Below are positions 13,474-20,137 of a stretch of 49,287 nucleotides of DNA, piece by piece; position 1 is the stretch's first letter, and every line of letters starts with the position of its first letter. The stretch spans positions 1-49,287 of the forward strand of contig MNEX01000101.1 of assembly GCA_001917905.1 (NCBI GenBank). Direction: 5' to 3'. The notes under the pieces were generated by a model. It was not told where the DNA came from. It did no database searches and saw only the letters and a list, made by a program, of their open reading frames with translations. A program made the position numbers and the translations under genes. The stretch is from Acidobacteria bacterium 13_1_40CM_65_14. GTDB taxonomy: Bacteria > Acidobacteriota > Vicinamibacteria > Vicinamibacterales > CAVVIG01.

Positions 13474-13641
13474 ATGGAGATCATCATCGTTCTCGCGTTG
13501 GCGGCGATCATCTTTGGGCCGCGGACGCTGTGGCGCATGCGCCGCCGCCGTCAAGGCCGGTCTGAGAAGGCATCGTCGGCTGCGTCCAAGCTCGGCACGG
13601 GCGGCCGGCGAGCAGTAAACCTTGACGTGGGGCACCCTTGA
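13474..13641 (+). CDS. possible small single-span membrane protein
   Basis: 55 codons from ATG 13474, too short for the supplied track. Residues 2-16 are strongly hydrophobic ('EIIIVLALAAIIFGPRTLW') and are followed by a very basic stretch 'RMRRRRQGR', like a TatA-style membrane anchor but without its amphipathic helix signature. TATCCT at 13457-13462 could be a -10. It diverges from the aminopeptidase and ends inside the promoter of the Cys leader. It could also be a chance frame. Confidence 0.4.
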   Translation: MEIIIVLALAAIIFGPRTLWRMRRRRQGRSEKASSAASKLGTGGRRAVNLDVGHP

Positions 13642-13651
13642 GCGGTAAAAA
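13622..13651 (+). promoter_or_regulatory. candidate promoter of the sulfur operon leader
   Basis: TTGACG (13622-13627), 18-base spacer, TAAAAA (13646-13651). The -35 is good and the -10 weak. Transcription would start just before the GTG of the Cys-rich leader, making it nearly leaderless. However, AAGGGGG at 13650-13656 also looks like a Shine-Dalgarno sequence, so the true start site is uncertain. Confidence 0.4.
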
Positions 13652-13660
13652 GGGGGCCTT

Positions 13661-13768
13661 GTGATTGGTCAGTCGACCTGCATGTGTAGCTGCTGTTGTT
13701 GTTGCGGGCTCCCCACGAGCCCCTGCGCCAATGGTCCAGCCGCTTGCATGTCAATGATCACCACCTGA
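13661..13768 (+). CDS. cysteine-rich leader peptide (candidate attenuator uORF)
   Basis: 35 codons from GTG 13661, too short for the supplied track. The peptide holds nine cysteines, five of them consecutive (codons TGC TGT TGT TGT TGC): 'CMCSCCCCCGLPTSPC'. AAGGGGG lies 4 bases before the start. Directly after the Cys run, GGGCTC-CCCAC-GAGCCC forms a small hairpin. A strong intrinsic terminator (13795-13836) lies between this ORF and genes for siroheme synthesis and sulfite reduction. By analogy with amino-acid attenuators and the poly-Cys leaders described in mycobacteria, ribosome stalling at Cys codons in low cysteine should prevent termination. Sequence is seen; mechanism is inferred. Confidence 0.75.
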   Translation: MIGQSTCMCSCCCCCGLPTSPCANGPAACMSMITT

Positions 13769-13794
13769 TCTAAACCAGCAGTCGACGGAGACCC

Positions 13795-13836
13795 AAGGCC
13801 CGGGAGGCTCATCAGCTTCCCGGGCCTTTTTGTTTG
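13795..13836 (+). terminator. intrinsic terminator/attenuator before the sulfur assimilation operon
   Basis: AAGGCCCGGGAGGCT pairs with AGCTTCCCGGGCCTT (15-bp stem with one G-U, loop CATC), followed by TTTTTGTTTGT. It lies 26 bases after the leader stop and 36 bases before the first structural gene, the position of an attenuator rather than an end-of-gene terminator. CTGAT near 13765 can pair with ATCAG at 13811-13815 inside the terminator, a possible but short antiterminator. Confidence 0.8.
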
Positions 13837-13871
13837 TACCTGTTTCTGGAGCGCGAGGCTTTAGCCGAGCG

Positions 13872-14591
13872 ATGAGCGAGTTGTTGCCGCTGTTCCTGAA
13901 CCTGACCGGACGAGACGTTCTCCTCGTCGGCGGCGGTCGTGTCGCCGAAGCGAAGCTGTGTCAATTGCTCGCGGCCGGCGCGCGCGTCCGGCTCGTCGCG
14001 CCGGTGATCGCGTCGACGATTCGGGATGTAGCGCGGGGCTTTCAGCCCCGCGATCGCGGCCCTGAAAGGGCCGCGCCACAAGTCGACATCCTCGAGCGCG
14101 GCTTCGAGGCGGCGGATCTCGACGGCGCGTGGCTCGTGGTCGCGGCCGCGACGCCGGAGGTGAATCGGGCGGTCGCCGATGCCGCAGAGACACGACGCGT
14201 GTTCGTGAACGCGGTCGACGATCCCGCGAACGCGACCGCGTTCTTGAGCGGCGTGGTCCGGCGCGACGGCGTGACGCTGGCGATCTCGACGAGCGGAGAC
14301 GCGCCAGCGCTCACGGCGCTGCTCCGAGAGAGTCTCGACGCCGTCCTGCCGCGCGACCTCGCCGTGTGGGTGAACACCGCGCGCGATCAGCGGATCGCGT
14401 GGCGTCGCGAGGCTGTACCGATGGAGGCGCGCAAGCCGCTGCTGTTACGCGCGCTCAACCACCTCTATAAAGCAACAGCGGAGAACGCTGAGCACGCGGA
14501 AGAGCCTCTCTCTGCGCTTTCCGCGCGCCCGGCGAGTGATCGTGATCCGAGCGTGCCTTGGCTGAGTGGACCGGAGGATTCGTGGTTATGA
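13872..14591 (+). CDS. precorrin-2 dehydrogenase / sirohydrochlorin ferrochelatase (CysG N-terminal/Met8 type)
   Basis: 239 residues from ATG 13872. Converts precorrin-2 to sirohydrochlorin with NAD and may insert iron, giving siroheme for the reductase two genes on. Visible: 'LFLNLTGRDVLLVGGGRVAEAKL' (dinucleotide fold), 'WLVVAAATPEVNRAVADAA', 'VNAVDDPANATAFLSGVV' and 'LAISTSGDAPALTALLRE'. Residues 52-67 ('DVARGFQPRDRGPERAAP') are encoded by a double hairpin repeat inserted in frame. The C-terminal tail after 'LNHLY' also comes from short-unit repeats. First structural gene after the attenuator; its stop overlaps the next start (ATGA). Confidence 0.88.
   Translation: MSELLPLFLNLTGRDVLLVGGGRVAEAKLCQLLAAGARVRLVAPVIASTIRDVARGFQPRDRGPERAAPQVDILERGFEAADLDGAWLVVAAATPEVNRAVADAAETRRVFVNAVDDPANATAFLSGVVRRDGVTLAISTSGDAPALTALLRESLDAVLPRDLAVWVNTARDQRIAWRREAVPMEARKPLLLRALNHLYKATAENAEHAEEPLSALSARPASDRDPSVPWLSGPEDSWL
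14026..14072 (+). repeat. family C GTAG-headed double hairpin inside the precorrin-2 dehydrogenase gene
   Basis: GTAG (14026-14029), then CGCGGGGCT-ttc-AGCCCCGCG (14030-14050) and GCGGCCCT-gaa-AGGGCCGC (14054-14072). Both stems are perfect. The arrangement resembles REP/BIME elements. It stays in frame and adds about 16 residues. Confidence 0.65.
14475..14530 (+). repeat. family B imperfect hairpin at the 3' end of the precorrin-2 dehydrogenase gene
   Basis: AGCGGAGAACGCTGAGCACG on the left, TCTCTGCGCTTTCCGCG on the right. Shares the word GAGAACGCTGAGCA with 4811-4860. Encodes the tail 'AENAEHAEEPLSALSARPA'. Confidence 0.45.
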
Positions 14592-15475
14592 CAGGACATG
14601 TCTCACTCGTCGGCGCCGGACCCGGCGACCCCGGTCTGCTGACGCGTAAAGCGATCGCGCGGTTGCGTGCGGCCGACCTCGTGCTGTACGACGCGCTCGT
14701 CGACGAGGGCGTGCTGCGCTACGCGCGGCGCGCGCAGAAATTCTTCGTCGGCAAACGCGGCGCCCGCGGCCCGCGCGAGGAGAGCGAGTCTTCGAGCGCC
14801 GCAGCGCGAGCGAGCGGGGGTGGGGCCCCGCGAGCAGTGAAGGAAGCCCACGCGATGACGCAAGAGGCGATTCACGCGCTGATGATTCGAGCCGCGCGCA
14901 AGGGACGCCGCGTCGTGCGGCTGAAGGGCGGTGATCCGTTTGTGTTCGGGCGCGGAGGCGAGGAAGCGCTCGCCCTGCGGCACGCCGGCGTGCCGTACGA
15001 CGTCGTGCCCGGCGTGACCAGCGCCGTCGCGGCTCCGGCGTCCGCTGGCATTCCGGTCACCCACCGCGGTCTCTCGTCCGCGTTCCTCGTCGTCTCCGCG
15101 CACGAAATGCAAGCGTTCGCGACGGCCATCGGTCAACTCCAACCGAACGGCATCACCGTGGTCGTGCTGATGGGGCTCGGCCGCTCAGCGGACATCGCCA
15201 GCCTGCTCATCGATCGCGGCTGGTCGCGCGGCACACCGTCGGCGGTCATCGTCGACGGCACGCGGCCCGAACAGCAGGTGTGGCGCGGCACGCTCGACGA
15301 TCTCGCCGCGGATCGCGTAGACATCGAATCGAACGGCGCTGGAACGATCGTCATCGGAAATGTCGTGGCGCTGGGTCTCGAGGAGGCGTCTGGCGCGGTG
15401 CCACGTTTTGTTCAGGATACGCGCGAGCGCTACGGCGCGAGCGCGTCAGCGAGCGTGGCTGCGGCTCGGCAGTGA
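14588..15475 (+). CDS. cobA: uroporphyrinogen-III C-methyltransferase (SUMT)
   Basis: 295 residues from ATG 14588; a GTG at 14582 is an alternative, with GGAGG nearby. Methylates uroporphyrinogen III twice with SAM to make precorrin-2. Visible: 'VSLVGAGPGDPGLLTRKA', 'VLYDALVDEGVL', 'VVRLKGGDPFVFGRGGEEA', 'VPGVTSAVAAPASAGIPVTHR' and 'GTIVIGNVVALG'. Between 'FVGKRGARG' and 'MTQEAIHALM', where the family has only a few residues, there is an in-frame family A repeat giving 'SSSAAARASGGGAPRAVKEA'. The C-terminus after 'ASGAVPRFV' is encoded by another repeat copy. Middle gene of the siroheme/sulfite reductase operon. Confidence 0.93.
   Translation: MTGHVSLVGAGPGDPGLLTRKAIARLRAADLVLYDALVDEGVLRYARRAQKFFVGKRGARGPREESESSSAAARASGGGAPRAVKEAHAMTQEAIHALMIRAARKGRRVVRLKGGDPFVFGRGGEEALALRHAGVPYDVVPGVTSAVAAPASAGIPVTHRGLSSAFLVVSAHEMQAFATAIGQLQPNGITVVVLMGLGRSADIASLLIDRGWSRGTPSAVIVDGTRPEQQVWRGTLDDLAADRVDIESNGAGTIVIGNVVALGLEEASGAVPRFVQDTRERYGASASASVAAARQ
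14774..14845 (+). repeat. family A repeat inserted in frame in the SUMT gene
   Basis: Contains GCGCGAGCGAGCGGGGGTGGGGCCCCGCG and ends GCAGTGAAGG, matching the 3' half of the elements at 2322, 15476, 27015 and 38786. It is read in the same frame as the copy in uvrC, giving the shared peptide pattern 'SA..ASGGGAP..VK'. Confidence 0.7.
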
Positions 15476-15553
15476 CGCTCTGTTCTGGATACGCGCGAGC
15501 GCAGCGGCGCGAGCGCGTCAGCGAGTGGGGGTGGGGCCCCACGAGGATAAGAC
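15404..15553 (+). repeat. tandem pair of family A repeats between SUMT and sulfite reductase genes
   Basis: Copy 1 (15404-15474) begins CGTTTTGTTCAGGATACGCG and lacks the GGGGCCCC end; it supplies the last ~23 codons and stop of SUMT. Copy 2 (15476-15553) begins CGCTCTGTTCTGGATACGCG, has GGGGGTGGGGCCCC, and ends GAGGATAA two bases before the next ATG context, so it may supply its ribosome binding site. Confidence 0.75.
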
Positions 15554-15554
15554 A

Positions 15555-17390
15555 ATGTCAGTTGCAGACGATCCCAAAACGTTCGGCCGGACCCGGCTCT
15601 CGTTCGCCAGCGTCGCCGACATCGACGAGTTCGTCACGACGCTCGATCGGTTCGAGCGCGGCGAGCTGACGCCGGATCAGTGGCGCGCGTTCCGTCTCGT
15701 GCGCGGGACGTACGGCCAGCGCCAGACCGACGATGCTCAGATGCTGCGCGTGAAAATCCCGCAGGGCATCCTGACGGCGGAGCAGCTGGAAGCGCTCGCC
15801 GAGGTCGGCGAGCGCTATTCGCGCGGCTTCGGCCACATCACCACCCGCCAGAACGTGCAGTTCCACTTCGTCAAGCTGCACGACGTGGAGCACGCGATGC
15901 ACCGGCTCGCCGACGCAGGTCTGACGACCCGCGAAGCGTGCGGCAACTCGGTTCGCAACATCACGGCCTGTCACTATGCCGGCGTCGCATCGGATGAACG
16001 GTTCGACGTCACGCCGTACGCCGAGGCGCTCACGCGGTATCTCCTGCGGCATCCGCTCAGCTCGACGCTGCCGCGCAAGTTCAAGATCGCGTTCGAAGGC
16101 TGCGCCACGGATCACGTCTACACCGGCATCAACGACCTCGGGTTCCGTGCGGTGCTGGGCGCCGACGGCGCGCGCGGCTTCCGCGTGACGGCTGGCGGCG
16201 GGACCGCGATCATGGTGAAGTCGGCCGGCCTGCTGCACGAGTTCCTGCCTGCGTCGGAAATCCTGCGCGCCGCCGAAGCGGTGCTCCGCGTCTTCCATCG
16301 CCTCGGCGACTACCAGCACAAGCAGCGCAACCGGATGAAGTTCCTGATCAAGACGCTCGGTTGGACGCGCTGGCGTGAGGAGTACGACCGCGAGCTGACG
16401 GCGTGCCGCCTGCGCGGCCAGGTGCCGACGCTCGACGTCGATCCGCCCGCGAGCGAATCGAGACCGGATTGGGTCAAGGATTCGTCGCCGTCGGTCGGCC
16501 ACATCGCGTCGCGCGTGTCTGCCGGTCGGGTGACTGGTCCGGGACTGACGCCGACCGTCGTGCCGATCTTCCACGCGGGCGACGAGGCGTACGCGCGGTG
16601 GCGATCGACCAACGCCCGGCCGCAGAAGCAGTTCGGCTACATCGTGGTGGTCGCCACTGTTCCGCTCGGCGATCTCACGAGCGAGCAGATGCGCGTCGTC
16701 GGCGAGCTGTCGCGCGCGTACGGCGACGGCACGGTCCGCGTCACGATCGATCAGAATCTCGTGTTCCGGTGGGTGAATGCGTGCGACGCGCGGCAATTCT
16801 ATCGACGCCTCGCGGCCGCCGGACTCGGACTCGCCGAGGCGGGCAGTATCGCCGACGTCGCGAGCTGCCCGGGCGCGGAATCCTGCCGGCTCGCGGTCAC
16901 GCAATCGCGCGGTCTCGGCCGGCTGCTCGAGGATCATCTGCGCGCGCGGCCCGATCTCATCGCGGCCGCCGATGGCGCGCGCATCAAGATCAGCGGTTGC
17001 CCGAACGGCTGCGGTCAGCATCACATTGCGACGATCGGCTTCCAGGGCAGCGTGCGCCGCCTCGGATCGCGTGCCGTGCCGCAGTACTTCGTCATGGTCG
17101 GCGGCGGCGCCACCGACACGGGCGCCACGTTCGGCCGGCTCGCGGCGAAGATTCCGGTTCGGCGGATTCCGGAGGCGCTCGAGCGCCTCATCGATCTCTA
17201 CGACCGCGATCGCAGCGACGGCGAATCGGCGACGGCGTTCTTCGCGCGCGTCGATCTCGAGGTGGTCAAGGCGCGGCTCGCCGACCTCGAGCGGCTCCAG
17301 CCGGGCGACGCGGTGCCGGCCGATTTCATCGATCTGGCCGAAGCGAATGACTTCGCGCCCGAAATCATGGAAGGGGAATGCTCCGCCTGA
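15555..17390 (+). CDS. siroheme/4Fe-4S assimilatory sulfite (or nitrite) reductase
   Basis: 611 residues from ATG 15555; the longer track start is repeat DNA. Two ferredoxin-like half domains and two siroheme/FeS domains. The cluster and siroheme ligands are clear: 'CPGAESC' (C-x5-C) near residue 440 and 'SGCPNGCGQH' (C-x3-C) near 481. Also 'GFGHITTRQNVQFHFV' and 'KFKIAFEGCATD'. The family reduces sulfite to sulfide or nitrite to ammonia with ferredoxin or another donor. Siroheme genes directly upstream, and the Cys leader that seems to control the operon, favour sulfite. Substrate is inference. Confidence 0.9.
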   Translation: MSVADDPKTFGRTRLSFASVADIDEFVTTLDRFERGELTPDQWRAFRLVRGTYGQRQTDDAQMLRVKIPQGILTAEQLEALAEVGERYSRGFGHITTRQNVQFHFVKLHDVEHAMHRLADAGLTTREACGNSVRNITACHYAGVASDERFDVTPYAEALTRYLLRHPLSSTLPRKFKIAFEGCATDHVYTGINDLGFRAVLGADGARGFRVTAGGGTAIMVKSAGLLHEFLPASEILRAAEAVLRVFHRLGDYQHKQRNRMKFLIKTLGWTRWREEYDRELTACRLRGQVPTLDVDPPASESRPDWVKDSSPSVGHIASRVSAGRVTGPGLTPTVVPIFHAGDEAYARWRSTNARPQKQFGYIVVVATVPLGDLTSEQMRVVGELSRAYGDGTVRVTIDQNLVFRWVNACDARQFYRRLAAAGLGLAEAGSIADVASCPGAESCRLAVTQSRGLGRLLEDHLRARPDLIAAADGARIKISGCPNGCGQHHIATIGFQGSVRRLGSRAVPQYFVMVGGGATDTGATFGRLAAKIPVRRIPEALERLIDLYDRDRSDGESATAFFARVDLEVVKARLADLERLQPGDAVPADFIDLAEANDFAPEIMEGECSA

Positions 17391-17452
17391 GAATCGGGTA
17401 ATCGGGTAATCGGGTAATCGAGGAATTGAATTACCCGATTACCAGATTATCC
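17391..17452. repeat. family B hairpin (GGTAATCGG units)
   Basis: Left arm is three copies of GAATCGGGTAATCGGGTAAT; right arm AATTACCCGATTACCAGATT. It follows the sulfite reductase stop directly and could end transcription or protect the mRNA end. No clear U-tract. Confidence 0.7.
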
Positions 17453-17485
17453 AACTATCAAATCCATGTATCTCCATTTATCGAT

Positions 17486-17515
17486 TTGACTTGGAGCGTG
17501 CGCGTCCGATATAGT
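17486..17515 (+). promoter_or_regulatory. promoter of the SAM riboswitch-hom-thrC operon
   Basis: TTGACT (17486-17491), 18-base spacer, TATAGT (17510-17515). The start would be near 17522, shortly before the riboswitch. Confidence 0.6.
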
Positions 17516-17537
17516 CCGCGGGACAACTGAATACGCA

Positions 17538-17697
17538 CTTCATCCAGAGTGGCTGAGGGACAGGCCCTGTGACGCCACGGCAACCACGCGACCGCCAGGT
17601 CGCGGTTTAGGTGCCAATTCCAACCTTCAGCGCCGGCTCAATGCCGGCGTTCAAGCGCCGGCTCAATGCCGGCCTTCGAAGAAGGACAGATGAGGGA
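17538..17697 (+). ncRNA. SAM-I (S-box) riboswitch
   Basis: Core pattern CAGAGTGGCTGAGGGACAGG, then GCCACGGCAACC, then AGGTGCCAATTCC and CAGATGAGG. P1 pairs CTTCATC (17538-17544) with GATGAGG (17689-17695). P2 is GTGGC/GCCAC, P3 is CGCGACC/GGTCGCG, and P4 is CCTTC/GAAGG. P4 is enlarged by two CGCCGGC-tcaat-GCCGGCG palindromes (17631-17673). No terminator follows. Instead GAGGG in the 3' strand of P1 is 7 bases from the GTG of hom, so SAM binding should hide the ribosome binding site. Translational control is inference. Confidence 0.9.
17631..17673 (+). repeat. family C palindrome pair inserted in riboswitch P4
   Basis: Two copies of CGCCGGCTCAATGCCGGC, each self-complementary, separated by GTTCAAG. 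They extend the tip of P4, which tolerates variation in SAM-I RNAs. Confidence 0.65.
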
Positions 17698-17703
17698 AAC
17701 CTA

Positions 17704-18741
17704 GTGAGCCCTACACGCTGTCGTATCGCAATCCTTGGTTTTGGTACCGTCGGTTCCGCCGTCGCCCGTCGTCTGACCGGCCCTCACGTGCCTCTCGGCC
17801 TCGAGCTCACCCACATCTTCGACCGCCGTGCGCACGAAAAATCTGAGGCATTAGCAGCCTCGCGCATCACGTGGACGACGAGCATCGACGAGGTGCTCGC
17901 CAGCGACGCCGACGTCGTCGTCGAAACCGTTGGCGGCGTCGAGCCGGCGGCCGACTGGATCCGCGCGGCGCTCGCGGCCGGTAAGTCGGTCGTCACGGCG
18001 AACAAGCAGGTGGTCGCGCGTCGGGGCGCGGCGCTGCTCACGCTCGCCGAGCGTCAGGGCCGGCAGCTGCGGTTTGAAGCCGCGGTCGGCGGCGCGATGC
18101 CGATCGTTCGCGCTGTCGGCGAAGGACTCGCCGGCGATCGCATCACGCGGATCGTGGCCATCCTGAACGGGACGACGAACGCGGTCCTCTCGCGGATGGA
18201 AGCGACCGGTTGCTCGCTGGACGATGCGGTGGTCGACGCGCGCGCACGCGGGTGGGCGGAAGCGGATCCGCGCGTCGATCTCGACGGCGTCGATGCCGCC
18301 GCGAAGCTGTCGATTCTCTGCGCCCTGGCGTTCGGCCTGCGAGTGGATCCCGACGCGATTCCGACGCGGACGGCGGCGTCAGTCACGCCGGCGGATTTCG
18401 ATCACGCGCGCCGGGCCGGCGGCACCATCCGCCAGATCGCGCACGCCGAATACGATCGCACAGCCTCGACGCTCACCGTGTGGGTGGCGCCGACCGTTGT
18501 TGCACGCGGCTCGATCTTTTCGCGCACCGCGGGTCCGCAGAACGCGGCGATCATCTCGGGCGCACATTGCGGTGAGATCACCATCGCGGGCGCGGGCGCC
18601 GGCGGCGACGCGACGGCCGTCGCGATCCTCAGCGATATCGTCGCCATCGCGCGCGACCGCGCGGCAATAGTGCCGGCGCCAGTGTTGACTTCACACTTCA
18701 GACTTCAAACTTCAGACTTCGTCTTAGCGGAGGCCGTGTGA
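17704..18741 (+). CDS. hom: homoserine dehydrogenase
   Basis: 345 residues from GTG 17704, preceded by GAGGG in riboswitch P1. Reduces aspartate semialdehyde to homoserine, the branch point for methionine and threonine. Visible: NAD(P) fold 'IAILGFGTVGSAVARRL', 'VETVGGVEPAADWIRAAL', 'VTANKQVVA', 'GGAMPIVRAVGEGL', 'ILNGTTNAVLSRM' and 'EADPRVDLDGVDAAAKLSIL'. The usual C-terminal ACT domain is missing, so threonine feedback is not expected; SAM control takes place on the RNA. The last ~18 residues ('SHFRLQTSDFVLAEAV') are encoded by short-unit repeats. Overlaps thrC. Confidence 0.93.
   Translation: MSPTRCRIAILGFGTVGSAVARRLTGPHVPLGLELTHIFDRRAHEKSEALAASRITWTTSIDEVLASDADVVVETVGGVEPAADWIRAALAAGKSVVTANKQVVARRGAALLTLAERQGRQLRFEAAVGGAMPIVRAVGEGLAGDRITRIVAILNGTTNAVLSRMEATGCSLDDAVVDARARGWAEADPRVDLDGVDAAAKLSILCALAFGLRVDPDAIPTRTAASVTPADFDHARRAGGTIRQIAHAEYDRTASTLTVWVAPTVVARGSIFSRTAGPQNAAIISGAHCGEITIAGAGAGGDATAVAILSDIVAIARDRAAIVPAPVLTSHFRLQTSDFVLAEAV
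18687..18722 (+). repeat. short-unit direct repeat at the 3' end of hom
   Basis: Tandem CTTCAGACTTCA-like words, one arm only. The same word forms the hairpin at 36817-36903. Confidence 0.55.
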
Positions 18742-19994
18742 GCGCGCTCCTTGGATTGCAGTGTCATCTGTGCAAGACCATGTTTCCGGCCGAGGCGTTG
18801 TACGTCTGCGACAAGTGTCTCGGGCCGCTCGAGCCCGTGTACGACTACCGCGCGATTCGTCTCACGCGCGAGGAGATCGAGCGGCGTCCGAAGAACCTTT
18901 GGCGCTATCGCGAACTGTTGCCGATCGTCGGTCGGCCGCGCACCGGCTTCAACTCTGGATTCACGCCGCTCGTGCGCTGCGATCGGCTCGCCGTGCACCT
19001 CGGCGTGAGCGAGCTGTATATAAAGGATGACTCGGTGAATCATCCGACGCTGTCCTACAAGGACCGCGTCGTCTCGGTCGCGGCGACGCGGGCGATTGAG
19101 CTCGGCTTCCAGGTGCTCGCGTGCGCGTCGACCGGCAACCTCGCCAACAGCGTCGCTGCCCACGCCGCGCGCCTGGGCGTCGACTGCTGCGTGTTCATTC
19201 CAGACAACCTCGAGGCCGGCAAGCTGCTCGGGTCTGCGATCTTCAATCCGACGATTCTCGCGATCGCCGGCAATTACGACGATGTGAACCGGTTGTGCAC
19301 GCAGGTGGCGGACCGCTACGGCTGGGGGTTCGTCAACATCAACCTGCGGTCGTATTACGCGGAAGGCGCGAAGACGTACGGATTCGAAATCGCCGAGCAG
19401 CTCGGGTGGAAGTATCCGCGCCATCTCGTCGCACCCGTGGCGGGCGGCACGCTGCTCCCGCGCATCGTTCGCGGATTGCGCGAGCTGCGCGAAATCGGTC
19501 TCGTCGACGGCGATCTGCCACGCGTGTATGCCGCGCAGGCCGCGGGCTGCGCGCCGGTCGTTCGAGCGTTGGAAGCGGGACTCGACTATCCGGAGCCGGT
19601 GAGGCCGGACACGATTGCGAAGTCGATCGCGATTGGCAATCCTGCTGACGGCTATCAGGTGGTGCAGACCGTCAAGTCGACCGGCGGCAGTGGCGCTGCC
19701 GTGTCCGACGCGCAGATCATCGAGGCCATTCAACTGCTCGCGCAGACCGAAGGCATCTTCACCGAGCCCGCGGGCGGCACGACGCTCGCCGCGACCATCG
19801 ATCTCGTCAAGCGCGGCGTGATCCCGCGCGACGAATCGATCGTCGTGTGCGTGACGGGAAACGGATACAAGACAAGTGAAGTCGTGGCCGGCAAGCTCGT
19901 CGAGCCGGTGCGCCTGACGCGCGCGTTCAAGGATTTCGAATCGTGGTGGGCAGGGCGCTCGGCTGAAGCCTTCGCGCTACGACAGACGGTGTAG
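18738..19994 (+). CDS. thrC: threonine synthase
   Basis: 418 residues from GTG 18738, GCGGAGG upstream, overlapping hom by four bases. Converts O-phosphohomoserine to threonine with PLP. N-terminal zinc-ribbon-like pairs 'CHLC' and 'CDKC' as in the plant/cyanobacterial-type subfamily. PLP lysine in 'TLSYKDR', phosphate loop 'CASTGNLANS', 'PVAGGTLLPRI' and 'FTEPAGGTTLA'. Second gene of the SAM-riboswitch operon. The stop codon TAG lies in a GTAG head of a family C inverted repeat. Confidence 0.94.
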   Translation: MSALLGLQCHLCKTMFPAEALYVCDKCLGPLEPVYDYRAIRLTREEIERRPKNLWRYRELLPIVGRPRTGFNSGFTPLVRCDRLAVHLGVSELYIKDDSVNHPTLSYKDRVVSVAATRAIELGFQVLACASTGNLANSVAAHAARLGVDCCVFIPDNLEAGKLLGSAIFNPTILAIAGNYDDVNRLCTQVADRYGWGFVNINLRSYYAEGAKTYGFEIAEQLGWKYPRHLVAPVAGGTLLPRIVRGLRELREIGLVDGDLPRVYAAQAAGCAPVVRALEAGLDYPEPVRPDTIAKSIAIGNPADGYQVVQTVKSTGGSGAAVSDAQIIEAIQLLAQTEGIFTEPAGGTTLAATIDLVKRGVIPRDESIVVCVTGNGYKTSEVVAGKLVEPVRLTRAFKDFESWWAGRSAEAFALRQTV

Positions 19995-20006
19995 CGCGAA
20001 GCCTTA
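19966..20006. repeat. family C inverted repeat across the thrC stop
   Basis: AAGCCTTCGCGCTAC is followed after 10 bases by GTAGCGCGAAGCCTT, inverted with one mismatch. The right half contains the stop codon as GTAG. Confidence 0.55.
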
Positions 20007-20019
20007 GAGCTCGTGAAGG

Positions 20020-20112
20020 AATCACGTTGAACGCAAAGATCGCAAAGCGCGCAAAGCATCTTTTCGAAAGATTCTTCTTTGCGGTCTTAGCGGCCTTTGC
20101 GTTGACGTGATT
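20020..20112. repeat. family B hairpin (AACGCAAAG units) between thrC and htrA
   Basis: Outer AATCACGT/ACGTGATT, then AACGCAAAGATCGCAAAG and further units, with right arm CTTTGCGGTCTTAGCGGCC and on. Sits between convergent genes and could act as a bidirectional terminator. Confidence 0.7.
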
Positions 20113-20137
20113 TCTCCAGATCCTCTTTCGGCGAGCG

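Noticed and set aside
13551-13754. 67-residue minus-strand ORF over the Cys leader
   Set aside because: Complement of the plus-strand leader; the plus strand has the SD, Cys codon run and terminator in sensible order.
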